This document shows positions 55,747-64,000 of a DNA stretch of 64,000 nt, in pieces (position 1 is the first letter of the stretch; each line of letters begins with the position of its first letter). The notes under the pieces were generated by a model, which was not told the DNA's origin, ran no database searches, and worked only from the letters and a program-made list of their open reading frames with translations. The position numbers and the translations under genes are program-made. Location of the stretch: the NCBI GenBank assembly GCA_945939115.1, contig CAMEVC010000009.1:19929-83928 (forward strand). The letters are read 5' to 3'. This DNA is from an uncultured Eubacterium sp. Its GTDB lineage: Bacteria; Bacillota; Clostridia; Lachnospirales; Lachnospiraceae.

Positions 55747-56981
55747 GGCAGGAACATCATTACATCCATAATCCATCGCCCTTCATGAATCGTCAGAGTT
55801 ACATTTCCGCTATACTTATTAACCACCCTTAGAACATTCTTTATTCCATATCCATGCAGAAGCGGGTCTGCGTTACGGTTCTGCATCTCAGGAGGCAATG
55901 CTGACGCCTTAAGAAGAGTTTTCTCACGCTCCTTTTTTATATTACAGCCATTACATACCTGAATCAATAACATTCCCTTATTGTAAACCATCATGAAATC
56001 TATAGTATGCTCATCTGATATATTATTTTTTTCTGCATTGATAGCGTTATCCAGCAGATTGCCCACAATAACCACCACATCATATGCATCAATTGGCATA
56101 TCAGTTGGAATAGTAATTTTACGGTTCATTGTATAACCAAGTGTATTAATGACATTAATTTTCCCGTTAATTATAGAATCAAGTTCTAAATTCCCTGTAT
56201 TCACCACCGGCCTGAACTTATTAATCTGATCTGTTATTTCATCAATATACTCCAGTGCATTTGTTGATTCTCCATCTTCAATAAGTCTGTAAAGCACCTG
56301 CATATGATTCTTTATATCATGTCTTATTCCCCTTGTGAAATTCTCAGATGCCTTCAACACAGAAACCTGTTCTTCATAAGTTCTTATCTGGTCCTTCATT
56401 ATCTGCCTTTCAATATTAACAAGCTCTCTGTCATGAAAATGTTCTATTGCAATAAAAAGCATTATTGCCAGAAGTGCCAGTTCGATAGCAATATATGAAT
56501 TTCTTATATCAAGAAGATAATTCATAGCTGCAATTTCAATAATAACATAAAGTATAAGTAATATACCTGTGAACATAATGAATCTGTTTCTATCACGCAA
56601 CAGTCTGTATATCTTAATTGAGACATACAGCATCATAGCAAACATTGCCGTAAATATATCGTTACTCACATTCGTCATAAGATATACGCACAGCCCTGCT
56701 GCAGCCCCGGCAGATATAAATAATACTGTATCCGTCAAAAGCCTTCTCACTCCCGTGAAAAAAATCCACGAAAATATCACAAACACTAGAAAAAACAGCC
56801 CATATAACTGCCACAATTTAAAGTCTTTGACCAAAACATTAGCAGTAAGAGCTGTTCCAATAAGATTAAGAAGAATAATCCTAATCCCTGCCTCCACATT
56901 ATATCTGTCCATAAACATTATATTTGTACATACCAGTATTATAATGAGTCCTAATACCTGCATTAAGAAAACTGTTGACAT
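55743..56981 (-). CDS. GHKL sensor histidine kinase (AgrC/LytTR-associated type)
   Basis: This 412-residue protein has about six membrane helices in the first 190 residues, then a cytoplasmic kinase: RGIRHDIKNHMQVLYRLIED near 218-237 with the phospho-acceptor His, an N-box IVGNLLDNAINAEKN near 309-323, and a GHKL ATPase ending in GYGIKNVLRVV. The HATPase resembles the AgrC-type kinases that sense peptides. It overlaps the LytTR regulator gene by 19 bases, so they form a two-component pair. It is the last gene of the exporter operon. Confidence 0.9.
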   Translation of the reverse strand: MSTVFLMQVLGLIIILVCTNIMFMDRYNVEAGIRIILLNLIGTALTANVLVKDFKLWQLYGLFFLVFVIFSWIFFTGVRRLLTDTVLFISAGAAAGLCVYLMTNVSNDIFTAMFAMMLYVSIKIYRLLRDRNRFIMFTGILLILYVIIEIAAMNYLLDIRNSYIAIELALLAIMLFIAIEHFHDRELVNIERQIMKDQIRTYEEQVSVLKASENFTRGIRHDIKNHMQVLYRLIEDGESTNALEYIDEITDQINKFRPVVNTGNLELDSIINGKINVINTLGYTMNRKITIPTDMPIDAYDVVVIVGNLLDNAINAEKNNISDEHTIDFMMVYNKGMLLIQVCNGCNIKKEREKTLLKASALPPEMQNRNADPLLHGYGIKNVLRVVNKYSGNVTLTIHEGRWIMDVMMFLP

Positions 56982-57670
56982 ATCTTTCTTACTTCTTCCT
57001 TCCAGTTCCTGCTGACAGGGATTTCTCTTCCATCATCCATAATAACCGCATTAGCCAGAACCCTGTCGACATAGTTACAATTAACAATAAAGGACTTATG
57101 TACTCTTGCGAAATTCCTGTCTTTTACATCTTCATACACATTATCTATCTTTCCATAAAATTCTTCAGAAGAACCGTCATTCATTGAAATAACTGTTTTT
57201 CTCCCCTCAATATATATGCATCTTATCCTGTTAAGCTCCACTCTCTTCGTATCTCTTCCTGTTTTAAAGGACAAATACACATTCTTATCGCCAATCAGAT
57301 TTCTCGCGACATCCATAACCTTATATAACTGTTTTTCATCAACAGGCTTAATAAGAAAATCCATAGGCCTTAACTTGAAAAGCTCCATAGCATATTGCTC
57401 GTTGGAGGATATATATACAATCTGTGTCGTATTATCTCCAAGCTCATCTCTTATACGGACACCCACATTGATTCCGTCAACATCCGGCATGCAGATATCA
57501 AGCAATATAACATCGTATCTCTTGCCTGAATTAATTTCAGAAATAAGCTCCCTTCCATCCTTATATGTATCTATAGTCAACATTATATTATTAACTTTCT
57601 CATATTGATGAAGCATTTGCTCTGTCTGCTTGACAAATACTCTCTCATCATCACATACTGCAACTGTCAT
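56963..57670 (-). CDS. LytTR-family response regulator
   Basis: This protein of about 235 residues starts at 57670 (MTVAVCDDERVF). The receiver has CDDE, phospho-acceptor Asp in VILLDICMPDVDGI and YISSNEQYAMELFKLRPMDF. A LytTR DNA-binding domain follows (RIRCIYIEGRKTVISMNDGS; KIDNVYEDVKDRNFARVHKS, FIVNCNYV). LytTR proteins bind pairs of ~9-bp direct repeats spaced about 21 bp apart; two such sites exist in this window (40.7 and 63.9 kb). Confidence 0.93.
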   Translation of the reverse strand: MTVAVCDDERVFVKQTEQMLHQYEKVNNIMLTIDTYKDGRELISEINSGKRYDVILLDICMPDVDGINVGVRIRDELGDNTTQIVYISSNEQYAMELFKLRPMDFLIKPVDEKQLYKVMDVARNLIGDKNVYLSFKTGRDTKRVELNRIRCIYIEGRKTVISMNDGSSEEFYGKIDNVYEDVKDRNFARVHKSFIVNCNYVDRVLANAVIMDDGREIPVSRNWKEEVRKICQQFS

Positions 57671-57690
57671 ACAATAAACCATCCACAATT

Positions 57691-58503
57691 TCACTGGCAT
57701 TTGCCAAGAATATCCTTATGTCTGATAATTATATATCCCACAATATAAGAAATCACAATAACTGCTACATTAATAATCACAGCTTCAAATATACTTTCTC
57801 CCTTTATAGCAAATGCATCATATCTCACAAGCATTGCTCCATTTCCTATAAGCGCAGGATTATTTATAAATATAGACATGACATACACTGCCATTGCCAA
57901 CACAAAACCTGCTATACTGTTGAATAACAGCGATACAATGACCTGCAGCATCACAACTGCCATATAAGTAAGATATATAACCCCTATATACAGGAACATC
58001 TCTCCTGCACCAGTGATTTTATTATAATCATATTGTATCAGATATGCTCTGTCATTACTATAAAATAACATATTAAATCCGCCAAAAATACATCCGGTTA
58101 AAGTTATCAGGCCAACCACCAATAAAACAGCAGAGAATAAACCCGCAACTTTTCCTGTATACCAGCCTGTCCTTGACTTGGAATATGTGAGTATAATATG
58201 GTCGTTATCAGAATACATACTACGCCCTACAATATAAGAAAATGCCAGTGCCATACCAATATACATTATTGGTATATCCATTTTGGCTGATATCTGGGAG
58301 GCGTTAACAATATCCGCCCCCTTAAACAGATATAACATATAATCCATGGAAAACAGGCTTCCGGTAAACCCCTGCATGAATTTACCTCTGTAATATACGC
58401 ATGCCAGTATGGCAAATCCCATAACAAGCATTATCATAACAACGCTATTCTTAAGTATATATCTTAAGTTATACATAAACAGATATCTACTGTTTTTCCT
58501 CAT
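57691..58503 (-). CDS. ABC-2-type membrane subunit
   Basis: This protein of about 270 residues has six predicted helices (for example NSVVMIMLVMGFAILACVYY; GLFSAVLLVVGLITLTGCIF; the last, VAVIVISYIVGYIIIRH). It begins MRKNSRYLFMYNLRYIL, a typical short cytoplasmic start of ABC-2 permeases. It is adjacent to a second permease and an ATPase gene. The start may be GTG at 58512. It overlaps the previous gene by about 17 bases. Confidence 0.7.
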   Translation of the reverse strand: MRKNSRYLFMYNLRYILKNSVVMIMLVMGFAILACVYYRGKFMQGFTGSLFSMDYMLYLFKGADIVNASQISAKMDIPIMYIGMALAFSYIVGRSMYSDNDHIILTYSKSRTGWYTGKVAGLFSAVLLVVGLITLTGCIFGGFNMLFYSNDRAYLIQYDYNKITGAGEMFLYIGVIYLTYMAVVMLQVIVSLLFNSIAGFVLAMAVYVMSIFINNPALIGNGAMLVRYDAFAIKGESIFEAVIINVAVIVISYIVGYIIIRHKDILGKCQ

Positions 58504-59257
58504 AAAAATCACGCTTTCTCATAAAAAATCTGGTAAACAGACACAGCACTACACACACTGCCATTAAAAGTGCTGCCTCCGAAATTAATTCTCTGTCATA
58601 AGAATAGTATAAATACATTTTCTCAGCCCAATCTATCCCCGAACTCTCTCTAATAAACATGCTAAATGGCATACTAAAAAGCACAACAGCCGTTCCTGTG
58701 AACACCATCCAGTTCTTCCGAAGAACAGCCATAAGTGCTACACACAGTATAATTCTTGCATATATCACAAGAACACTATGTATAAAAATCTTAACCAGCA
58801 TATACATTATATACCTTTTTCCTGCGACATACCCTGTATAATAAAAAAAATGACTATCAATTACATCATAATTATACAATCTCCCTGTAACTGCATATCC
58901 CATAATTCCATTTACAATCATATATACTGCAACCCATAACATGGTGCACACTAATGCCGTTACAATAAAACTGTCTGCAATATGCTCCCGGGATATACTC
59001 CTCACAACATAATTTTCAGAATAACTCCTGTCTTTTCTTCGCATCAGAAATACGCAAGATGTCAGAGGAACTGTAATTCCTGCAAAAGCCTTGTTACATA
59101 CATCAAATAATATAAAATCCATTGCGCACAGTTTGAAATTGCTGTTTATGTAAATTACCCTGCAAACACGAGAATATCCGCTTACACATAATACTGCAAG
59201 TATTGCTGTTACAACTACAGCAATGACCACCCCGTTTTCCCCATACTTATTCTTCAT
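58487..59257 (-). CDS. Membrane protein, exporter subunit
   Basis: This 256-residue protein has six predicted helices (VVIAVVVTAILAVLCVSGYS; FIVTALVCTMLWVAVYMIVN; VIYARIILCVALMAVL) with short loops, including RRKDRSYSENYVVRSISREH, a cytoplasmic amphipathic stretch common in ABC-2 permeases. It is not recognised further. It sits directly after the ATPase gene (2-base gap) and overlaps the next permease. Confidence 0.6.
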   Translation of the reverse strand: MKNKYGENGVVIAVVVTAILAVLCVSGYSRVCRVIYINSNFKLCAMDFILFDVCNKAFAGITVPLTSCVFLMRRKDRSYSENYVVRSISREHIADSFIVTALVCTMLWVAVYMIVNGIMGYAVTGRLYNYDVIDSHFFYYTGYVAGKRYIMYMLVKIFIHSVLVIYARIILCVALMAVLRKNWMVFTGTAVVLFSMPFSMFIRESSGIDWAEKMYLYYSYDRELISEAALLMAVCVVLCLFTRFFMRKRDFYEEKQ

Positions 59258-59259
59258 TA

Positions 59260-59889
59260 TTAATTTACTATCTTTCCCTCATATATCTCAATAATATTAT
59301 CTGACAGATACTCAAGTTGTTCTTTATCATGGCACGAAATAATTGTAAGCGCACCTTTTTTTCTGTATTCCATTAGCATGTCTCTAACCATATTAACGCC
59401 CTTTTCATCGAGGGCATTAGTCGGCTCATCAAGTATTATAAGATCAGGATTTTCCATAACAGCACATGCTATACCCAGCTTCTGTTTCATTCCAAGTGAA
59501 TACTTCTTGAAGGTTCTTGTATCATCAGGGTCAAGTCCGCATTTTTCCATAGCTGCCTTGATATCTTCATCTGTTGCAACGCCTTTAAGTGCTGCAATCA
59601 TCTTAAGATTCTTAAAACCGGTATATCCATTGACAAATGCCGGATTCTCTAATAACAGGCCCACACTTGGTGGAAAAGATATCTCTTTTCCCAGTTCCTT
59701 TCCATCAATTACAACCTTACCCTGCGTCGGAAGAATCAGACCACATATTGCCCTCATCAGCATAGTTTTTCCACTTCCGTTAACGCCCTTTAAACCATAT
59801 ATATTTCCGCTCTCAAACTCTAAGTTAATATTATTTAAAACATTTACACCTTTTATTCTCTTTGTATAATCAGATATAGTTATATGCAT
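59260..59889 (-). CDS. ABC transporter ATP-binding protein
   Basis: This protein of about 209 residues starts at 59889 (MHITISDYTKRIKG), three bases after AGGTGAG. It has Walker A GLKGVNGSGKTMLMRAICGL, a Q-loop region (FPPSVGLLLENPAF), the signature YSLGMKQKLGIACAV (LGMKQ in place of LSGGQ, common in this class) and Walker B LIILDEPTNALDEKG, then the H-loop SCHDKEQL. It energises the membrane subunits encoded on either side. Confidence 0.95.
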   Translation of the reverse strand: MHITISDYTKRIKGVNVLNNINLEFESGNIYGLKGVNGSGKTMLMRAICGLILPTQGKVVIDGKELGKEISFPPSVGLLLENPAFVNGYTGFKNLKMIAALKGVATDEDIKAAMEKCGLDPDDTRTFKKYSLGMKQKLGIACAVMENPDLIILDEPTNALDEKGVNMVRDMLMEYRKKGALTIISCHDKEQLEYLSDNIIEIYEGKIVN

Positions 59890-59893
59890 ATTC

Positions 59894-60625
59894 TCACCTA
59901 AGATAATCCTTTCTTCTAACAATCATCATCAACATACCGGCAAGCACCAGTTCTATAATAATTGCCGCTATCATCACCTTCACTCCAAAAACACTAAATG
60001 CTTCCCTGTAATATGAAGACGCCTCTACTTTAACACCGAACACGGCTGACATCTTACTCGTCCTTGGATACACTCCAAACACCGCACAGAACGCATAAAG
60101 AATAATTATTGGCGGAAGATTTTTGGCAAATACATTTCTTAATATATCAAAAAACGTAAGCACTATACTTATCTCCAAGGAGTTGATAACAACCACCTTG
60201 AGTATTGCCACAACAATGTTTCCTGAGAGCTTATAAAGCCCGCTGTTTCCATCACATTTTACCGCTGCAATAGCAGAAGAAATAATCATTGAAAGTATAA
60301 ATGCTGCCACACTCCCCACAATAATCCCAAGCAGTTCTCTGTAAACAATTTCTTTTCTACCGGAATTTCTTATAAGAATATTATTTGAGGTTCTGGTTGA
60401 AAATATAATCTCATAAAATGTTCCTAATATCATGGGAATAAAACCTATCGTTATCATCCTGCTCTCCGCCAGTACAAAAGGTCCGTCCATCCCTGTTAAT
60501 ATCACATCATCTACATGCTGAAACTGCCTGATTGTCATAGCATTACTCACTATTATTGTGATTACCAGAAAGCAGGCAACCATAATTAATTTCTTTAAGG
60601 TAATCCCTAAAAATGTTTTCCTCAT
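59894..60625 (-). CDS. ABC-2-type membrane subunit
   Basis: This 243-residue protein has six helices (KKLIMVACFLVITIIVSNAM; GIIVGSVAAFILSMIISSAI; VMIAAIIIELVLAGMLMMIV). The cytoplasmic start MRKTFLGITLKK and the SRMITIGFIPMILGTFYEII stretch are typical of ABC-2 permeases. Its stop is 4 bases from the ATPase start, and its start overlaps the 205-residue gene's stop in TAATG. Confidence 0.7.
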   Translation of the reverse strand: MRKTFLGITLKKLIMVACFLVITIIVSNAMTIRQFQHVDDVILTGMDGPFVLAESRMITIGFIPMILGTFYEIIFSTRTSNNILIRNSGRKEIVYRELLGIIVGSVAAFILSMIISSAIAAVKCDGNSGLYKLSGNIVVAILKVVVINSLEISIVLTFFDILRNVFAKNLPPIIILYAFCAVFGVYPRTSKMSAVFGVKVEASSYYREAFSVFGVKVMIAAIIIELVLAGMLMMIVRRKDYLR

Positions 60626-61242
60626 TACTGCTTATCCTCTATATTCAGTTTCATAAGCTGATATCCCTTAATATCAATTATCTGCGCATACAGCTTTGGC
60701 TTTCTTTCGTTAGTAACATAAATATATGTCATAGTTTTCTTTTCTCCCGCTTTAAGCTTGCACTGTGAAGATTCTTCTGTTTTCATATTATTAACCAGAG
60801 CGAAATAATAAGAATCCAAATTCTCTGAACCGGTCATCTTCGACTGCACAATATTAATAAGTTCCCTATAGTAAAAACTAACATCTGTATCAGCATCGTT
60901 TCTTACAGTTACTTCCATTGTCAACACATAATAGTCTGACTCCGGGTCATAAGAAACAAGATATTCATATCCAGCGTCTCTATTTATATTATTAAAGTAC
61001 TGAATCTTATGCTTATCCTCTTCCAGCTCAAAGCCCTGTTCCTTTGCATACTTACTCCATTGAGATTTTGAGTAATATGTAACATTGTCTATTTTTATCG
61101 AGCAATCTCTATACTTCATCTCCTCTGAACTGTCAACAGCCTTAAACCTCGCATTAGGATATGTAGCATTAACATATACAACTCTTACTCCCATAACCAG
61201 AATAATAAGTGCGAATATTCCCCAGCATATTTTCTTTGCCAT
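60625..61242 (-). CDS. Membrane-anchored secreted protein of the exporter operon
   Basis: This 205-residue protein has an N-terminal helix (ICWGIFALIILVMGVRVVYV), then an outer domain with beta-strand character, including VLTMEVTVRNDADTDVSFYY and a C-terminal ECKLKAGEKK-like stretch (QCKLKAGEKKTMTYIYVTNE). That strand-rich organisation, with a late motif of the type GExxT-Y, resembles the two paralogues upstream (62094-63756) at low identity. Lachnospiraceae exporter loci with LytTR regulators often carry such proteins; function unknown. Possibly an immunity or accessory factor. Confidence 0.6.
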   Translation of the reverse strand: MAKKICWGIFALIILVMGVRVVYVNATYPNARFKAVDSSEEMKYRDCSIKIDNVTYYSKSQWSKYAKEQGFELEEDKHKIQYFNNINRDAGYEYLVSYDPESDYYVLTMEVTVRNDADTDVSFYYRELINIVQSKMTGSENLDSYYFALVNNMKTEESSQCKLKAGEKKTMTYIYVTNERKPKLYAQIIDIKGYQLMKLNIEDKQ

Positions 61243-62094
61243 TTATATCACATCCTTTCTTATACGATAGAAGAATGTCATATCCACCAGTACAAGTACA
61301 GCAAACTGTATAAGTAATGGTCCTACATTTTTGTAAAATGTATTATACAGGCTGGCATTATTCATAAGTGATATTCCTGCAATCCCCAGTCCAAATGTCA
61401 GCAGTACATGCCCCGAAAAATACAATATAAACGGTGTTATAGTTAATGCAAAAAGATTCTCCTCCACATATACGAAACTTAAACATATACAGCTTATCAG
61501 ACCAAATAACACAAAAACGTATATAAGGTATATTAACATATACAGTGACGGCGTGTTATAAAACACGCTGTTAAATACATTCATATCTGTAACCGGATAC
61601 AGATTACTCGCCCTAAGCGGCATCCCCCACGGCAGGAAACACATAACAAGAAGAAGATTAAATATCAGTGGAACAACTGCCACAAGCCCGCCTGAAATAA
61701 ATGTGGTTATAAACTTGGATGCGTAGTACTTTCCTTTGCTTATTCTAATCATATACTGATTAATAAGTCCATTCTTTTTCTCCCGTGCATATTCTATTCC
61801 GTAAGGAATAACCGTCAAAACCGGAAGCAGAGTTATCCATGTATTGTAAAATGTGCTGGAAGACCCATATCTTGGCATCCATATTTCTAATGGTGTATCT
61901 ACCATATTCATCTTATTAATAATCATAGCTGCCGCCTCGTCGCCATGCATATACTTATACCAGTTCTTTGCAATAGTGAACCCCGGTGTATTAAAGAATG
62001 CCAGCACAGCCATCACACATCCCAGTACAATCACTATATAGAACTTCCAGCTTCCAAGTGCCCGTTTTAACTCCATTCGTAGTAATTTACCCAT
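61243..62094 (-). CDS. ABC-2-type permease
   Basis: This 283-residue protein has six to seven helices. Features of ABC-2 permeases: MGKLLRMELKRALGSWKFYI at the start, IPYGIEYAREKKNGLINQYM (the conserved cytoplasmic helix-loop), and FISGGLVAVVPLIFNLLLVM. The start overlaps the stop of the 275-residue paralogue gene (TAATG). It is one of several membrane subunits sharing one ATPase in this operon. Confidence 0.8.
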   Translation of the reverse strand: MGKLLRMELKRALGSWKFYIVIVLGCVMAVLAFFNTPGFTIAKNWYKYMHGDEAAAMIINKMNMVDTPLEIWMPRYGSSSTFYNTWITLLPVLTVIPYGIEYAREKKNGLINQYMIRISKGKYYASKFITTFISGGLVAVVPLIFNLLLVMCFLPWGMPLRASNLYPVTDMNVFNSVFYNTPSLYMLIYLIYVFVLFGLISCICLSFVYVEENLFALTITPFILYFSGHVLLTFGLGIAGISLMNNASLYNTFYKNVGPLLIQFAVLVLVDMTFFYRIRKDVI

Positions 62095-62906
62095 TACCGC
62101 TCCTCCTGTTCTGAAAACAGCTTTATTGCAAAATCGCTGTTTGTTGCATATTTTCTATTAAGTCTTTCAAAAAACACAACATTAGAATTAATATAATCTT
62201 TTGGGACTTTTATTACCGCCTTATATGTAATACTCTCTCCCGGCTTGACTGAGAATCCAAACCCTTTATCCCCCATCGGAACATAAACTGAACTTGGTTT
62301 TTCTTCACTACCCATATTCTGAGGATTATATTTTTCCACACCATCCTCAGCTAATAACTTGTATATCTGATATCCGCTTTTTCTATCGGAATACGGCTGA
62401 TTTTCAAAATCCCACTCCGCCAGTGTTCCTCTATAATACAATATTCTCTCCTCTGGATAATCATTGAATTCAGTTATATCAATCAGGCAGAATGTCCAGC
62501 CATCTTCCAATGTCTCCCCCTCGCATTCATCCTGAAATGTAACTGAGTTAACCCGCATACGTGTCTTTGTATATATAATATCTCCTTTTTCATTTTTATC
62601 AGGGAATATGCTCTGATATTTATGTATGATATTGTCCATTATACATATTTCATCTCCTATTTCTCCCGTAAAATACTTTAGGAAAACCTCATCTGAAATA
62701 TGACTGTATGTTTTATACACCTTATCTTCTATATCCTCTTCATCTTCTTGAAGAAGCGTCGCTCTCTGGTGTTCCTCTGCCACATTTTCTATTCCCTTAG
62801 TTCCATTTTCCTTGGTATTAATAATAAAAACAACAGCACTTACAATTAAAACAACCATTAACAGGATTTCTACTTTATGTTTCAGTATATTGTTTAATAT
62901 CTTCAC
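62094..62906 (-). CDS. Membrane-anchored protein, paralogue B
   Basis: This protein of about 270 residues starts at GTG (62906), after GGAGGGAG. It has one membrane helix (KVEILLMVVLIVSAVVFII), the linker EEHQRATLLQEDEEDIEDKV, and an outer domain ending ERLNRKYATNSDFAIKLF. The neighbour at 62989-63756 shares this plan: QRATLL, GESITYK and ERLNRKxAxNxDFxIKLF are conserved. The pair arose by tandem duplication. No known domain recognised; DUF4352-like immunoglobulin folds are one possibility. Confidence 0.65.
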   Translation of the reverse strand: MKILNNILKHKVEILLMVVLIVSAVVFIINTKENGTKGIENVAEEHQRATLLQEDEEDIEDKVYKTYSHISDEVFLKYFTGEIGDEICIMDNIIHKYQSIFPDKNEKGDIIYTKTRMRVNSVTFQDECEGETLEDGWTFCLIDITEFNDYPEERILYYRGTLAEWDFENQPYSDRKSGYQIYKLLAEDGVEKYNPQNMGSEEKPSSVYVPMGDKGFGFSVKPGESITYKAVIKVPKDYINSNVVFFERLNRKYATNSDFAIKLFSEQEER

Positions 62907-62908
62907 AC

Positions 62909-62959
62909 TTACTCCCTCCAAAAAACGGTCTGTACCATTATGTCAATTGGTACAGACAT
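62909..62959 (-). CDS. Possible 16-codon mini-gene within a hairpin
   Basis: Between the paralogues, AGGAGGAAATA precedes ATG of MSVPIDIMVQTVFWRE (stop TAA at 62909). Within it, 9-bp arms at 62928-62936 and 62949-62957 form a hairpin followed by GTTTTTTGG. It could be a translated leader that controls the downstream paralogue (which starts at GTG, three bases past this stop), a decayed gene start, or chance. Confidence 0.35.
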   Translation of the reverse strand: MSVPIDIMVQTVFWRE

Positions 62960-62988
62960 TATTTCCTCCTGCGTTTTGTAAATTATAG

Positions 62989-63756
62989 TCAAAACAGTTT
63001 TATGACAAAATCTCTATTAGATGCATTCTTTCTGTTAAGCCGTTCATAAAAAACAAGTGAATTATTTATTTTGTTTTCTGGAATCTTATAAATCAATTTA
63101 TATGTTATACTCTCTCCTGATTTAACAGAAATCCCATTATAATCATCCGGGTTATCCGTCAGCACATATGTACAGGTGTTATTAACAGAATCCATTATCA
63201 TTCCATACTTATCACAATTTTCAGAATATTCTTCTTTGTATGGTGTATATATTGTTTCCAAAGTTTGATAATCGTCTAAATCTGTCCAGTTCCCCAGTCT
63301 CCGTTGTATTTTCATTATTCTTTCATCGATGTATTCATTAGTTAGTTTTACTTCTATAATTACAAACTTACTTCCCGTTTCTATGTGTTCACCATTATAC
63401 TCATCTGCAATTGATACTCCTGTAACTGATATACAATCTTTTACTTTTTTTGCCCCCATCCCCAATAAATCAACATTTTTATACGCCAGTGAATTTAGAA
63501 AATATACGGGTTCATTAATCGGCTTAACGAAATATTTTTTAAGTAGATTTAAATCAATATATCTTTGTTCTGCATACAGCTTCTCCTCTGTATTATCTCC
63601 CTCATCACTAAGCAGCGTCGCTCTTTGCTGCTCCAAACCATCTTGTTTTACACTTTGTTTTTCTTTGCTTTTGGAATTCAAAATAAAAATAATTGCACAG
63701 ACAACAAACATTATAAGAAGTATTATTTCAATTATATGTTTTTTTACAACTTTCAT
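62989..63756 (-). CDS. Membrane-anchored protein, paralogue A
   Basis: This protein of about 255 residues starts at 63756 (MKVVKKHIIEIILL), 5 bases after GGGAGG. A membrane helix (IIEIILLIMFVVCAIIFIL) is followed by the linker EQQRATLLSDEGDNTEEKLY, a strand-rich outer domain and the end ERLNRKNASNRDFVIKLF, shared with the next gene. It is the first gene of the LytTR exporter operon, behind a 21-bp-spaced repeat, a TATAAT box and a long structured leader. Function unknown; probably a surface accessory of the exporter. Confidence 0.65.
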   Translation of the reverse strand: MKVVKKHIIEIILLIMFVVCAIIFILNSKSKEKQSVKQDGLEQQRATLLSDEGDNTEEKLYAEQRYIDLNLLKKYFVKPINEPVYFLNSLAYKNVDLLGMGAKKVKDCISVTGVSIADEYNGEHIETGSKFVIIEVKLTNEYIDERIMKIQRRLGNWTDLDDYQTLETIYTPYKEEYSENCDKYGMIMDSVNNTCTYVLTDNPDDYNGISVKSGESITYKLIYKIPENKINNSLVFYERLNRKNASNRDFVIKLF

Positions 63757-63773
63757 ATATACCTCCCAAAAAT

Positions 63774-63905
63774 GCATAGTCAGATTATTTTAGTTCTGTA
63801 TGTATATCTATTGGAACAAGATGCATATAACGAATCATTTTATGAGTTTAATCTCATAATTCTATAATAAGCCCTGTAAATTAACCAAAATTTCTCTGAC
63901 TATGC
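63774..63905 (-). promoter_or_regulatory. Structured 5' leader of the exporter operon
   Basis: GCATAGTCAGA at the predicted RNA start (63895-63905) is perfectly complementary to TCTGACTATGC (63774-63784) just above the ribosome site; inside lies TTATGAGATTAAACTCATAA, another hairpin. An 11-bp closing stem around 110 bases is riboswitch-like in shape. No known riboswitch motif recognised. Confidence 0.45.
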
Positions 63906-63911
63906 TCCTTA

Positions 63912-63974
63912 ATTATATTTATTTTTATTCCCTCAAAGTGAGAAATGTCAAAATTAACCGTTTTTTTGTCAAAA
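63912..63974 (-). promoter_or_regulatory. Candidate LytTR binding site and promoter of exporter operon
   Basis: TGTCAAAA occurs at 63946-63953 and 63967-63974, 21 bp apart. On the minus strand, exactly 28 bases after the inner repeat lies TATAAT (63912-63917), with no good -35, as expected for an activated promoter. The same geometry is seen at 40707-40772. Remaining bases to the window end hold no gene. Confidence 0.6.
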
Positions 63975-64000
63975 AATACATCACATTTCCTTTTTATCCT

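Noticed and set aside
55394..55832. Small frames on both strands around 55.4-55.8 kb
   Set aside because: They lie within the SRP RNA gene and its promoter.

Overview
The window looks like a chromosomal segment of a low-GC Clostridia species, most likely a Lachnospiraceae member. The evidence is gene content and order (dnaX-ybaB-recR, a large Gram-positive SRP RNA, hprK-ROK kinase-murB-rapZ-whiA, DUF2508/YaaL, a CobW GTPase pair, LytTR two-component loci), strong AGGAGG-type ribosome sites and AT-rich intergenic DNA. No tRNA, rRNA, CRISPR array or intact transposase was seen. Most genes lie on the minus strand.

Positions 1-17.5 kb form an accessory, defence-type island. In order it holds: an HNH-nuclease-like gene cut by the window edge; a coupled pair of an SF1 helicase and a DUF2290-like protein; two small unknown genes; an orphan helix-turn-helix protein resembling transposon accessory proteins; a very acidic 88-residue protein; a three-gene phosphorelay-like operon (giant ATPase/kinase, stand-alone receiver, receiver fused to a nucleoside phosphorylase/nucleosidase domain); and a complete type I restriction-modification operon (wHTH, hsdR, hsdM, small Cys-rich protein, hsdS). 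The island ends at about 17.55 kb, where a headless remnant of another gene abuts and overlaps a prepilin-peptidase gene. The kinase-receiver-nucleosidase operon is my best candidate for an undescribed system.

Positions 17.5-35 kb are mostly housekeeping: prepilin peptidase, YaaL, GH25 lysozyme, NudC, two metal-type GTPases, then a long minus-strand run. That run goes from an ECF sigma factor and its membrane partner through MoxR, DUF58 and transglutaminase proteins into uvrC, then hprK, a ROK kinase, murB, rapZ and whiA. Regulation, DNA repair and cell-wall genes are thus packed together.

Positions 35-43 kb hold a ferritin-like protein whose ribosome site lies inside a terminator-like hairpin, an iron alcohol dehydrogenase with a near-perfect Rex operator, an exact 56-bp duplicated piece of that dehydrogenase fused to the end of a permease gene, a propeller-type surface protein, and transketolase.

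Positions 43-55.7 kb carry a TPR protein with a degenerate AAA+ domain, then a MukBEF/Mks/JetABC-like condensin operon placed 20 bp behind recR. No JetD nuclease gene is present. dnaX and the SRP RNA follow.

Positions 55.7-64 kb are one compact minus-strand operon: two paralogous membrane-anchored proteins, an ABC-2 exporter with several membrane subunits, and a LytTR regulator with its GHKL kinase at the end. Two 21-bp-spaced direct repeats, each exactly 28 bp upstream of a -10 element (at 40.7 and 63.9 kb), look like binding sites for a LytTR regulator, possibly this one, and would tie the two loci together.
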